64,000 nt of DNA, taken from contig NC_067208.1 in the NCBI RefSeq assembly GCF_026262505.1, positions 7,573,962 to 7,637,961 of the forward strand. The letters are read 5' to 3'. The DNA is from Trichomonas vaginalis G3. Its lineage: Eukaryota > Parabasalia > Trichomonadida > Trichomonadidae. A program made the translations under genes and the position numbers. The notes under the pieces were generated by a model. That model worked only from the letters and a program-made list of their open reading frames with translations, searched no databases and had not been told where the DNA came from. Shown here in pieces: positions 11,621 through 22,871 of the stretch (positions within the stretch are counted from its first letter, which is position 1; each line of letters opens with the position of its first letter).

Positions 11621-12097
11621 ACTTTTACATTTTCAACGTTCATTACGGAATTCATACATATTGATCACCGGACCGTCCTACTATCATTACCTTTAGTACA
11701 TTACTCACCTCTTTTCCGTATCAGTTATTAATCCTTCTTAACATTGTCCTAAACATAAAACCATTTAAGGCTATGGATCCTACATACAATATTTTTTCTT
11801 CTGCACAAAAGATATACACTTATAAATATCCAACAAAAAAAATTTACTTTCACAAATCACTCAATATACATAACCTCCACCTTAGATTACTATCGAGCCA
11901 TAGTTAGTAATATAAGTGCGCAAAAACAGAGTTCACTCATAACTATTACCCCCTATTATATACAACCTATCGTTCGCTCAACATCATGTATTATATTACT
12001 CACAGTAATAAAAACTCCATACACTAACCTTCTAAACACACCACACACATACATTCTCATATACTTTAGAATTTTTGAATAAAAGAATCTCCGTTGC

Positions 12098-12957
12098 ACA
12101 ACCCGAGTTACATGTACGTGTTATTTGGACGTAGGCAGCTTCGCAGATTAACATTTTTGAATAGGGATGAGCAACCTACTTTCTCATGAAAATTTGTATA
12201 AGACTATAATTAATAAAATATGTATTATTATAAAAAAAAGAAAAAACACTAAAGTCACCGTTACAACACTATAGTCTCCTCTTGATTTATTTACAAAATC
12301 TACCTTAACTAAACCACTCATGCTATAATCATGACTAAAATAATTCTATAGAGATTTTCAAGTTAAAGTTCTAATTTTTTCTGCTAAATTAAATTCACAA
12401 TTCAACTAACCAGACCCTTCTCTCCAACAATCTCCATCACAAGTTCGACATAAGTTCGATCTATATGTTATCCACTTATGATAAACATCTTCTCCTCAAT
12501 AAAGTGCCAAAACTCTTTTATTAAAATATTATGACACCAAATATTTCAACATCTATAATGTTTTTTATTTAAAATGAAATTTTGTTTGGAACCTCAATCA
12601 TGAGCTATTCACACACATAATCACTATTATGTAAAACTCATCAAATCATAATAAAATATATGTATTATTTCAGTCCATTACAACACCGTCAGTAAGTCGA
12701 TTCTCCTTTCTACTCCTTACGAGATTTGAATATTTCAAACTAGTAACTGAGCACTCAAAGGGGAAACATCAAAGCGGATAATAAACCTACCCTCCATAAC
12801 GGCAGCATAAAGTACTATCAGCAGTATGATATTTTGCTATATCTATTTTTGCTTTCGAGCCTAAATAGGGGTAGCCAAATGATAATGACCCTATAACACA
12901 CACCTAAGTCATTATCTACAATTCTGAAGGTACCATGATCCACTCTGTGTGCGACCC
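12098..12957 (+). repeat. noisy copy of the 29219-29876 repeat
   Basis: Ordered short matches run the whole length: GTATTATTATAAAAAA, CCTCAATAAAGTGCCAAAAC, CAGTAAGTCGATTC, CGAGCCTAAATAGG, ATTCTGAAG and ATGATCC, ending in GTGTGCGACCC where the clean copy has its TTAA-flanked end. It is 860 bp against 658 bp in the clean copy. The extra bases are spread as small insertions. Confidence 0.7.
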
Positions 12958-14432
12958 AAATTAAATCTAAATCATTCACCAATCAGAGAGACACTAGTGG
13001 ACACATATTGAATTAGGTGCTGTAGTGAATATGCAAAAATATATCATATTATATATGCTTGATCAATGCATAATTTGACCAAGCTTCAAAAAAAATTATT
13101 TTCCTTTTTTATAATTCTAAACTTAACTCAATCTTGGAAGTTGAATACTACTCTCATGATATAGTGGAATCACCCAGTACTTTCAAAACAATCAGTAAAT
13201 CACCTAAACTTTTTTACTTTGGTTACCAAAATTCTTTGTGATTGTGCACATGATGAAGACAGAAAAACAGTATTTTAATGTAAATGCCAAAAGTTGACAC
13301 TGATTTGATAGATTTACTATATTTAATTGATATAGATATTTTCTAAACAGTTCATCTACAGAAAAAAATAAACATTGGTCATAAAAACAAAAGTTAATAT
13401 ACTACTACGTCAAATTAACATATCAAAGGTCTGTTTTAAATACACCAATACAAACTACCAAACTTATTTACTAAATAAAGAAACAATCAGTTCCTGATCA
13501 TAAGCTAACCACCACAATGTCTATATCATCAATATGTTTAAATATCAATAGCATTACATAAATTTACAGCAAAATGGACATAATTCAACCTTGCCCTTCC
13601 TCACTGCGTTACCGAGAAATCATAAGTCTTGGCAGAATTTATATTAGTGTGCTGCTATATCTATAGATCATTATTCCATGTCTGTTATAAAACTCAGCTT
13701 CACATGTCTCAAAATAATATGATCTCTAGTACCGCATTGCGCACAAAACTCGACCTCAAGTACTGAAAGTATAATGTCATCCCTAGCATAAATCTTTCCT
13801 CCTCTCCACGCGATGATTGAACACTCCCTTAAGAAACTCATCCTCTGATCCCCCCCTCTTCACGATAACGATGTCCAATCTGGAAATAAATTATAATTGA
13901 ATATAATTCCTATCTCGCAATATCACAATGACAGCACACCTGGGTATTAAGCTTCCCACCACTTCATCCTATATGCGTCCTGCGTGCATTAAAAATTAAA
14001 TCAATTGTGTAAATCTAATATTTTTCGCGCATAAGTGTGATTCTCTAATTGAAGTCATCATAACAGCCCATGAGTTGATCAAAAAATGCCCAAAAACTCA
14101 ATTGTTATAATCTTAGTGCTTTAATGCCGTATTCTCTCATATACAAACTAATGGTAGAATCCGTCTATGTGATATTATTTTACGCATTGTACGTTTAAAA
14201 TAAAAAGAAAATGGATCTTCGAATGCTCAATACGTTCTTCATAACTTGATAAGGCAAGTAGAACTGTACAGGAAAAGTGTGTGCGATTTAGATTCTCACT
14301 CCGAACTAATTTAAAGCAGTTAACATGCTATATCTTGCATGATACTTTGCTCTCCCAGTACACGCCTACATGGGAAATTTGGGAATTTGAATGTTAATTT
14401 TTTGACAAATACGAATTGTATGGAATATGCCG

Positions 14433-14590
14433 AAACAATGAATTGTTTAGTAGCAGTAATAGAATGCAATATTGAATTAGATGAAATTGATCAAAACAAT
14501 ATGCTTTTTTAAAACATTAGTATCTGATAAATCAAATAAATTGAATTTGTTACAGAATTCTTTAACTGTAAGAAGATGTTGACAATTAAA
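14433..14590 (+). pseudogene. broken 5' part of the ankyrin gene
   Basis: From ATG 14433 the frame reads MEYAETMNCLVAVIECNIEL and continues to a stop at 14512. A +1 shift then gives KTLVSDKSNKLNLLQNSLTVRR up to 14575. This acidic then leucine-rich, protein-like stretch leads directly into the ankyrin frame that follows, and looks like the N-terminal domain that precedes the repeats in many Trichomonas ankyrin proteins (inference). Two frame changes and a stop separate it from the downstream repeats. They may be real decay or sequence error. Confidence 0.45.
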
Positions 14591-14595
14591 GTGTT

Positions 14596-15264
14596 ATGTT
14601 GAGAGCAATTAATGGTCACACACGTGTTCTGCGACTTCTTCTTTCTGATCCATCCATTGATGTCAATGCCACTAACAACTCATCACGTACAGCATTGATC
14701 CGGGCAGCTCGTGACGGACATTTCGAAGCTTTAGAACTTCTCTTGAGTTTTCCAGGCATCGAGAAGAACATCGTCGACAAGAAGAATCGCAGTGCTCTTC
14801 ATTACGCAGTTCTTCTCCACCACAAACAGTGCGTTGAGTGTCTTCTGAACGACAAAGATGTCAATCCACAACTTCCTGATGATTCTAGTTTCACACCTCT
14901 TCACATCGCTGCATCTAATGATTTCTCAGACTTAATCCGTCTTTTCGCCGATCGAGATGACGTTGACTTGAACTGCGTCGACTCAATCCAGTGGACACCT
15001 CTCCATGTTGCCGCTAAATGCGGCTCAACTAGTTTCGTCGAAGAGTTGCTTCAACACGAAAATGTCGATGTCAACCGTCAGAACTTGATGAAGCGAACTC
15101 CTATTTTCAACGCTATTGAAAACGAAAAAATCGAAGTTGTCAAAGTTCTCCTTTCTCGTGAAGACCTCGATTTGAGTGTTGTTGACAGCGAAGGACACAC
15201 AGCTAAAGACGTCGCACTCCAGACAAAGAACGAAGATATCATTAATCTTCTTTTAAATAAATGA
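14596..15264 (+). CDS. ankyrin-repeat protein, 222 residues, probably 5'-truncated
   Basis: A clean frame of about six and a half ankyrin repeats of 33-35 residues. The helix-turn signatures are RTALIRAARDGHFEALELLL, SALHYAVLLHHKQCVECLL, TPLHIAASNDFSDLIRLF, TPLHVAAKCGSTSFVEELL, TPIFNAIENEKIEVVKVLL and TAKDVALQTKNEDIINLLL. There is no signal peptide or membrane segment, so a cytosolic protein-binding scaffold is expected. It begins in mid-repeat (MLRAINGH) right after a stop at 14587-14589, and ankyrin-like coding continues upstream in other frames, so this start is probably not the original one. It has balanced codon use and higher GC than its surroundings, unlike the decayed genes further on. 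Partners cannot be predicted. Ankyrin proteins are a very large family in T. vaginalis. Confidence 0.85.
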   Translation: MLRAINGHTRVLRLLLSDPSIDVNATNNSSRTALIRAARDGHFEALELLLSFPGIEKNIVDKKNRSALHYAVLLHHKQCVECLLNDKDVNPQLPDDSSFTPLHIAASNDFSDLIRLFADRDDVDLNCVDSIQWTPLHVAAKCGSTSFVEELLQHENVDVNRQNLMKRTPIFNAIENEKIEVVKVLLSREDLDLSVVDSEGHTAKDVALQTKNEDIINLLLNK

Positions 15265-16207
15265 GTTTTTTTTATTTTTTTGTTTGTAAAAAAATTATTT
15301 TTAATAATAAAAAACGATAATAATAAATCCTTGAAAAATTAACGCACTTGTCTAAAAAAATGATAAATGATGTTACGTATTGGAAGCATATTTATCCTGC
15401 TTTACAGAAATATGTTGAAAAGTGAGTAAAGTTATGAATAAACTGATCCTAGTGAATGATATTGTATTACACAGAAATTGAATGCGACATTTGAAATTGT
15501 TTGCAATAGCGAGAGAATAGATTATTGAATGACAAAAATGCATCTTGAGTGTCTTTACTTATACTTGTAATGACAAATGTTCTTAAGGGTGCACTTACGC
15601 GTATCTGACTTTAATTCAAATTTCTGACAAATGGCGTGAAGTGTCATTGAAAATTAACCTTAAACATCTGAATCGAAGGACATGTAATACAGGTGTAAGT
15701 GCACTCTTAAGAAAAATTTTCCACTTCAAGATAGCAATGATATAATAGAATTGAATAAGAAATCGTTAAATTTATTATCCAACATCTCCCCAAGATACAA
15801 TGTCCAATCATTTGTAAACGAAGAATATTACAAAATATCATCGAAATAACAATAATTCTTTTTGCTATAGTTTTATTCTTTCTGTCATAGCAAATTTCTA
15901 TTATAATATTGAACTCTTTATTGAAATATCAGTTTGTTAATACTTAGATGCCTTACAAAGAAAACCTATTTCGAAATTAAGAGCCATGTTCCCGATATTA
16001 TTGCATTACTATATCAGTACTAATTATTTAAATTCACTGTAACAAATACGAACTCTTTGAAAATTAAATTGAGAAATCAAGCCGCATCATCTTTTGAATA
16101 TAAAGTTTTTCATATTTCAATTGATATTAAACAATTGATGAATGCTTTCGTTAATAATGGTCTTTAATTACAATTTTTTGATTATATAAATTCATAAATC
16201 ATGAATA
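15265..16207. other. intergenic; holds a short MITE and gene debris
   Basis: After a T-rich run behind the ankyrin stop there is no intact gene. At 15711-15850 a plus-strand frame reads NFPLQDSNDIIELNKKSLNL and onward. It resembles 28705-28790 (KIYHIKISDDTIELISHF), so both may be remnants of one gene family. The copy here is interrupted by the 128-bp element at 15583-15710. The rest is AT-rich with nothing recognised. Confidence 0.5.
15583..15710. mobile_element. 128-bp MITE with TTAA ends
   Basis: The ends are TTAAGGGTGCACTTAC (left) and the reverse complement of TTAAGAGTGCACTTACACCT (right), about 20 bp with few mismatches. The TTAA at both outer edges fits a TTAA target duplication. The GGGTGCAC start is shared with the larger elements at 20752, 28827 and (as GGGTCCAC) 48437. 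It is too short to code for anything and is presumably mobilised by a related full element. Confidence 0.75.
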
Positions 16208-17160
16208 TTAATGCCTTCGTCTAAAGGAAAATTGATGATATAAATCAAAAGCAGATCTCATAGGCTTTTTATCTATAATAGGAAACTCTGCTTCACACAG
16301 ATATGATGAAAAGTGAGAAAGATTATGAATAGAATATATATTTTGAACATTATTTGTTGTAACTGATTTATATGTTTTATCTATTATTCTGTCACAGAAA
16401 GAATTTTTAACTGTAATTGAACCACCATTATTTTGATGAAATTCTTTTTCTGATCCTTTGTTTCCAAGAAATGAACAGTTTTCAATAAGAACAGTTGATC
16501 CAAATGCATAGAATGTTCCATAATCAGATTTTTTGTGTTCATTATTCAAAACATTACAAAAATTAAAATTATAGTTACCACTATCTAATTCTAAAATTAT
16601 ATAATATGATGTTGTGTTACAAAATGATGAATATGTTACGTTACTTAGACTTGTTGGTTCATATAGAAGTATTCCTGAGTCAAAGTTTGCTTCACAGAAA
16701 CTTGTGTTGATTGATTTAACTTCAATATTTCCATACCAAAGACTATTTGTTCTAGGTTTTTCTAAATTTCCGCATTCATAAAAAGAACTTTCATAAAGAT
16801 AATTTTTATTATTTGAATTATAAACTAATTTAACATATGAATGATGTCCTTGATCGTTTGTTTTTGATTTGTAGCCACATGTTCGGTATTGGACAATGGA
16901 ACTATCACAGTTAAAGTAGAGAGATCCACCTTCTGTATTACTGCTGCAGTTAGTAAATGAACAATCGGAATTAAGGAATTTATTGTTTGTATTCGTAAAA
17001 TAAATGGCACTATTGGTCGTAATAGCGATAAATATGCTTTCAAATATGAAACACTCATTATTTGTCGATTTAGCTGTAACGTTTGTGCCACAAATAGGTT
17101 CTGAATTAGGTGGTGTATTGTAAAAGAGTTCCCAAACATCACCAGAAGATTGAGAAAGAT
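16208..17160 (-). pseudogene. cysteine-rich beta-helix-like surface protein family, copy 1
   Basis: Minus-strand frames in order give DVWELFYNTPPNSEP, IYFTNTNNKF, NCSFTNCSS, VQYRTCGYKS, YESSFYECGN, VKSINTSFCEA, SSFCNTTS, NCSFLGN, VKDSFCDR, and NIYSIHNLSHFSSYLCEAEF. Short Cys/Ser/Asn-rich rungs recurring every 20-25 residues, with SF-C and GGS steps, suggest a right-handed beta-helix as in Pmp-like or pectate-lyase-fold proteins (inference). Shifts, mainly near 16.55 and 16.83 kb, break the frame. At the 3' end the sequence switches away from the family's usual C-terminus. Five copies exist in the window: here, 19750, 26156, 42900 and 50594. Confidence 0.6.
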
Positions 17161-17293
17161 TAAATACTTTTTCTTCCTAAAATGAATTGTAAACTTCAGA
17201 AAACTACTTCCCTCGTCAAAATTTTTAAGAAAAATTTTTTATCTCTTCCATCAAGGAATAAAAACAGGGGAAAAGATATTACCATAAGTAATG

Positions 17294-18018
17294 AGTCGAA
17301 TCCTTGCTGTCCAAAAGCGTGGCCTTACACCTTATGTTGCTTTTGATTGTCAATCACTTCCTTCCAAGTTAATTACAAATCAGAAGCATCAAGAAGAGTG
17401 ACACGAAGCTTTACTTATTACTCAACAATTCTAAAAAGAACTGCGATTACCATCAGCATTTGAATATTATCAAAAATCAATTGAAGAAAGAACTTATAAA
17501 TGAATACATCGAGTACATAGTATCACCATATGAATTAGATTCACAATTATCATATCTTGCAAGAACAAGATACTTTGATTGTGTTTTAACATATCTAACA
17601 CCATTAATACTATACAAACTTTATGATTTCTTACAAGTTACTTGAAATAGATACCAATATTTCATAACTTTTCATAAATTAACACCCAACAACTTTAGAA
17701 CTCTTTGTATATTCTTTTGATGTAACTATTCACCATCAATTACAAATCTTTCTCTGAAACTATCTCTTAAACTCCTTTTATAATACGAAAATTCAACAAA
17801 TGTAATTATTTCTTCTAGATCTAACTAAAAAATACAGAATTTCCATACAAATTCTAATACATGTTTACCATTGTATTTAAAACATTCTTTTATCCTCTTT
17901 CATATGATCCAATAACAGAACCATTAATTTTTTTCATTCAGAATCTCCGTAAGAACACAACTTTTTTTATAATCATACATTTCTGCAGATATACTTAAAC
18001 ATCTTGTTCAAGGTTAAA
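17294..18018 (+). pseudogene. decayed unrecognised gene, duplicate A
   Basis: Opens with ATG 17294 (MSRILAVQKRGLTPYVAFDC) and continues in shifting frames (LPSAFEYYQKSIEE, then EYIVSPYELDSQLSYLARTRYFDCV and YKLYDF) to about 18018. A second, equally decayed copy lies at 23957-24670, where similarity likewise stops after AACATCTTGTTCAAGGTTAA. I do not recognise the protein. The shared end point shows both belong to the same duplicated genomic segment. It is transcribed away from the adjacent beta-helix copy, and the two genes would share an upstream region of about 130 bp. Confidence 0.55.
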
Positions 18019-18540
18019 TTGACACCATTACTCTTTGGACCATTTGAATTTACCAAATTCATCACCATCTGTCCTTACTTCAAAACAAACTATTCTCCAA
18101 AGATTGAAAGTTTCAAAGTCTTATAACCATCACAATCTAAGTATTTCAAGTTCACAAGACTCAATGACAAACATTTCCAGATATCATTCAATTCCACATC
18201 ATATTTCCAATCTATCAAACTAATAGTTGATTGAAAAAAGACGAAATTAATTTTGATATTTGTTCAAATTACGAAATTAACATTTTATTTTTTTCTCATA
18301 ACACATGATATATCCAATGATATATATCATATTCATCTCTTTAATTCATTCATAAGAAATCAAAATTTATTTCTATCTCAGAAACAGAGATTTTATTTAT
18401 TATTTATTTTCTTATTAATTGATATTTTTTCTTTCATAATTTCCATAATTTAATGCAGATTGTAGAATCCATTTTAACTTCATGAATAATGATACGCACA
18501 GTATTCCAAACTTATCTTAGTCGATACAGTTCCAAAATTT
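18019..18540. other. AT-rich spacer with coding-like debris
   Basis: 18019-18250 holds short plus-strand protein-like stretches (such as TPLLFGPFEFTKFITICPYF in one frame) that I cannot assign. 18250-18540 is AT-rich with nothing seen. The equivalent place in the second duplicate holds the RPA32-like remnant, so the two blocks differ here. Confidence 0.4.
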
Positions 18541-18554
18541 AATGAAGCCATCTT

Positions 18555-19485
18555 TGAGTGCAAAGTTTATGACTTGAAGTTTGTTTGTGAATATTCTTCA
18601 CCAGTACAAGCTTTCACGTATTGCATAGAAAGTTGTTGAATAATTCCCAAGTGAGTGTGTTGTTACAATTGCCTGTCAATCATCATCATCAAACAAGACA
18701 ACATTTGTGAAGCGTCTTTCCATTGCTCTTCGTGTTGTCTGTTACTATTCTATTGTTATTGAAATGAACTATTATTTTGTCGATCGCAAGAAGACACCAA
18801 AGGGCCCAGATGGCAAGAACGACTTCTAGTGCATTTGTGCCATCAATGTTTATGTTCTTGCTTATAATGTCCACACGTTACTTAAATGGGAAACAATTCT
18901 TCGCCGCAAGTACGATTTCAAGCAAGACAAGGGCATCAACATCGAAACAGAGAAACAGACACTTCCAGGCAACACATTCCTCATCCTTGAAGGCATTCAC
19001 AGTTTGAATCCATAATTACTTGGTCCAACTGGTCGCGACATAGTCACTCCAATCTACGTTGCTCCACCTACACCACTTGTTGTCGACAATGACCACCACA
19101 TCCTAACATCATATATTCGTCTCATCCGCCACATCATCATAGATCACAGGTACCTCGTCTATTCTGCTCGTAAAACAAACCACTGATGGACATCGGTCCG
19201 AGTTGGCGAAGAGAAGAACATTTTCCCATACCAAGGTGATGCAGAAATGTTCTTCAACTCTTCATTGCTTAAGGAACTTCCAGTTCTTTCTATCTACTGC
19301 CTCAATTTGCTCTCTGATGCCACAATTCCATATCATCGCTATCCACTCACCTCTGAAGTCACCCAGGAGGCTAAGCAACTCCTCAGAATGTTCTCCGGAA
19401 AACCTCTTGAAGGAGTTCCGCACATCTTGTGAATTTTCGAGTTCGTCTGTGTCTCTGACATAAAGTACTAAGAATAAGTTTAATA
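18555..19485 (+). pseudogene. uridine/nucleoside kinase-like P-loop gene, decayed copy A
   Basis: Intact members of this family phosphorylate uridine-type nucleosides with a P-loop NTPase domain in the cytosol. Seen in order on the plus strand: a degraded Walker A (IACQSSSSNKTTFVKRLSI near 18672-18728, with the glycines lost), NYYFVDRKKTPKGPDGK near 18765, LPGNTFLILEGIHSLNP near 18963 (the region of the Walker B strand), IRLIRHIIIDH near 19110, and SVRVGEEKNIFPYQGDAEM near 19195. This last block corresponds to the conserved RRGEEKNIFP segment of the nucleoside kinase/uridine kinase family with a TGS-type N-terminus. Frameshifts, in-frame stops and the ruined P-loop make it non-functional. A shorter copy lies at 25545-26045. 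The family assignment is from motif memory. Confidence 0.7.
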
Positions 19486-19749
19486 AACACCTAAACTCAT
19501 AATAGTTTAATCAAAATAAATGCAAGCTATCAGTTTCGGATAAGAAAGAAAAATGCATCAACTCTGAAGAAGAAACGCGATACAACTAATATTGACGAGT
19601 TAAATTGCTGTATTCACAAACTTCATTGTATAACAAAAAAGAATAACTGTGAATATTTTTTAACATTCAATTTTGATTCAAATTATAAGTTTTTAACGGA
19701 ACAATTCACAAGTGAATATTGAAATTTGATTGATTGTCAAAAAATTTAT
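19486..19749. other. spacer
   Basis: AT-rich spacer between convergent pseudogenes; nothing recognised. Confidence 0.5.
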
Positions 19750-20750
19750 TTATATTAAAACAATACAAAGAGAAATAATGAAATGATATGAATAATGATA
19801 AACAATTTCATATTTTGTGATAATATTCTTCTTTATCATTAAATCTAAAATAGGAAACTCTGCTTCACACAGATATGATGAAAAGTGTGAAAGATTATGA
19901 ATAGAATATATATTTTGAACATTATTTGTTGTAACTGATTGATATGTTTTATCTATTATTCTGTCACAGAAAGAATCTTTAACTGTAATTGAACCAGAAA
20001 GATCTTGATAAAATTCTACTCCTGGTCCTGTGTTTCCAAGAAATGAACAGTTTTCAATAAGAACAGTTGATCCAAATGCATAGAACGTTCCATAATCAGA
20101 TTTTTTGTGTTCATTATTCAAAACATTACAAAAATTAAAATTATAGTTACCACGATTTAATTCTAAAATTAAATAATTTGATGTTGTGTTACAAAATGAT
20201 GAATATGTTACATTACTTAGACTTGTTGGTTGATGTAGAAATATTCCTGAGTCATAGTTTGCTTCACAGAAACTTGTGTTGATTGATTTAACTTCAATAT
20301 TTCCATACCAAAGAAGATTTGTTGCTCTTTTTTCTAAATTTCCGCATAAATAAAAAGAACTTTCATAAAGATAATTTTTATTATTTGAATTATAATATAT
20401 TTCAACATATGAATGATGTCCTCTATCAGAGTTTGTTTTTGATTTGTAGCCACATGTTCGGTATTGGACAATGGAACTATTACATTTAAAGTAGATAGAT
20501 CCACCATTTGTATTACTGCTGCAGTTAGTAAATGAACAATCTGAGTTAAGAAATTTATTGCTTGTATTCGTAAAATAAATGGCACTATTTGTTGTAATTT
20601 CAATGAAGATACTGTTAAAAATGAAACACTCGTTTTCTGTTGATGTTGCTTGAACATTCTTCCCAGTGATTGGTTTTGGTGATGTTGATGTTCCATAAAA
20701 AAGTTCCCAAACATCACCAGCAGATTGTGAAAGATCAAAAACTTTCTCTT
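19750..20750 (-). pseudogene. cysteine-rich beta-helix-like family, copy 2
   Basis: Close relative of the copies at 16208 and 26156, with the complete family C-terminus in one frame at 19750-20121 (ENCSFLGN, VKDSFCDR, NIYSIHNLSHFSSYLCEAEF, then a hydrophobic tail with YHYSYHFIISLCIVLI that could be a membrane anchor). The upstream rungs lie in other frames (20334-20738). The 5' end is interrupted at 20752 by a 3.16-kb TTAA-flanked element. Sequence resuming at 23912 continues the shared upstream region seen unbroken at 17165 next to copy 1. The protein is probably a surface or secreted one (inference). Confidence 0.6.
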
Positions 20751-21822
20751 CTTAAGGGTGTACTCCGGTCAAAAAATGGGGACAGTTTGTCTCGCTAGGG
20801 CACCTTATAAAGCTGTATCAGCGCCCAAAATTTAGGATACTATTATATTAAGTAATTGGACCATGCTAGTCGGATTTAAGGCAAAGTTTTTAATTGATCA
20901 TTTATTGATGCAATCATTTTCTAAAAGCAAGCTTACCAACCTTCAAAATATATTTACTGCAGGATAAAAATTATTATACCATAGATTACACAAATTTCAA
21001 CAGAAATCAATATTATTTTTTCAAATCCCTCATGATTATTTAATAAATAATAGAATGTATATTTTATGTACTAGTTGTAGTTAATTCTCATATAACAAAA
21101 TCTTTCTATACGTATTATGATACGCTCATTTTATTACATTTAGAATTATATTGAAATTCTGTATTTATTTGCTTCTTCAATATGCTAGCAACTATCAGAA
21201 GTATTGACAAGTAGCTTCGTTTCAACCATAGAGTTCGAAGTTTAATTTTCCAAATTCTATCGTAGAAATTACACGTTGGACTTTTTGTGTGCATTCAGTA
21301 GTAATTTTAATGCGTTTTCGAGTTATTAGGTATTTAGTGTGCAACTCTGCAAAAAAAGAAAATTCAATATTTTTATCAACTTGAATTTGGTTCAAAATAG
21401 TTGTATCAGCAAAACAATCTAATACATGTTATATTTTTTATTAGACTTTTGAAGAATTTGTTGTTTTCGATGAAGTACATGGTTTTAAGAAATAGAGCCA
21501 TGCGTTTTAGAATGTAGCTTCTTTGTCATTGCAGAAACAATATATTATTAGCGCGCTATGTTATGTTGTATATTTATCTTGTTTTTGTTGTTTTTTCTTC
21601 ACATTAGATTAAAAAAGTGAATTTGTAAAGTTTTCGATTTTTGATAGAACTCATTGAATTCGACCGGAGTCAGTGTCAGATTCATAGAACTCTTGCTATA
21701 TGAACATTGCAACAATTCTTTAACGGTAGATTATATATATACCAAATAAGGAATCTACTCTGAGAGAATCACTTTCCAAATTTTTTCCGTTTAGCTTATG
21801 GATGTCGGATTCCACAAAAAAT

Positions 21823-22871
21823 AAGGTTCTCAAGACACTTGGTGTCTTGACCTTTTTTTTGTACGTTAGAAATGTACGTTTAATCAATTTGCTCGGCGTT
21901 TGCCGAGCTCACATGCTGACATTCACAATCCTAACCATTTTTGGTATAGGATCTACAAATCTTCATTTTATAATGAAGTTCTCTTTTGGATTCTTAATTT
22001 GATCCTATCCAAAATGAGAACTTCATTATAAACGCTCTTTAAAGAACTCTCTGATCCATATTTTGTCAGAGATTGCATATCAATTACACTAGAGCAAAGT
22101 TCTTCCTGAAGATTAATCTTTTATAAGCTGATCCTCAGAAAGAACTTTGCTCTTTTCGACTTATATACAGAATCCAACGATAAATTGGGGGAATGGTATT
22201 AGCTACCCTAAAGTACTATGAATTTCTCTTCATAGTACCTTTTGAGAAGCTAAATACCGCTCAAATACATTGTTTTAGAGGTGATTACAAGAACCCAACA
22301 TTAATGCAAAGTTCTTTGGGTCTATCTCAATCAATAAGGTAACTCAAAGGAGTTTGCATTAATTAAGGAATATCTTATTCATAAAAAGCATAAATACATT
22401 AATTATGAACAGATTTCTTTCGAAGACCCCAATTAAATGAGAGTCTTCGAAAGAAATCTGTTCATAATATAGTAAATACTTGAAAACAACTCTTTGGTGA
22501 GTAAAGAATGATACGTCAAACCCTAATTAGGATAACTCTGCAAGAGTTTCACTATTTAGTGAAACATCTTGTTGAGTTTTTTCTTAATTTATGATTGCTG
22601 ACGTTCCGATGACCAGAGAGTACTTTTACAACGCTTTTAGAGCAGTATTAATACGAAGCCTCTCATTGAATGAGAGACTTCGGATTAATACTGTTCTATT
22701 CAAGTAGTCTCACTAAGCACTGACTTCCTGTAGACTAAAGAACTGGATTACATCTACTAATCAATTGATTCGGATGGAAATCAGAAAGCGTATTCGAGAA
22801 GATACAATCCAGAAGTGCAAGACTTAAGAATTCTAAGTTAGAATATCATAAGTACTGCAGTCCTGGATTGT
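21823..22871. repeat. array of 8-10 stem-loops spaced about 105 bp
   Basis: Stem-loops seen directly, outer coordinates: 21823-21854; 21891-21908; 21969-22030 (22 bp, one bulge); 22091-22153 (23 bp, two mismatches); 22195-22258 (two-part stem); 22301-22362 (21 bp, three mismatches); 22402-22468 (26 bp, perfect, 15-base loop); 22534-22578 (about 20 bp); 22643-22693 (25 bp, two mismatches, tiny loop); a weak one near 22743-22785; 22804-22871 (terminal 9 bp). Starts from 21969 to 22643 advance by 122, 104, 106, 101, 132 and 109 bp. Stem sequences differ from one another, with only a faint common AAGTTCT in three of them. They resemble small-RNA precursors in size, but could be protein-binding or replication structures. 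Confidence 0.8.

Larger units (their letters stand above)
7393..14432. other. 7 kb without genes; low-quality or decayed AT-rich sequence
   Basis: No coding region can be supported. A run of 25 N lies at 7937-7961. A mildly purine-rich, GAGTG-bearing patch lies at 8265-8360. The only recognisable content is a clean half-copy of the fold-back element (11205-11600) and a very noisy copy of the 29.2-29.9 kb repeat (12098-12957). The noisy copy is about 30% longer than its clean relative through scattered insertions, and the fold-back copy turns noisy on both sides of its clean patch. I therefore suspect uncorrected long-read sequence rather than biology for much of this stretch. Confidence 0.6.

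Noticed and set aside
21802-22002. 66-codon frame across the hairpin array
   Set aside because: Runs through several stem-loops, no motif, and is interrupted in the rest of the element.
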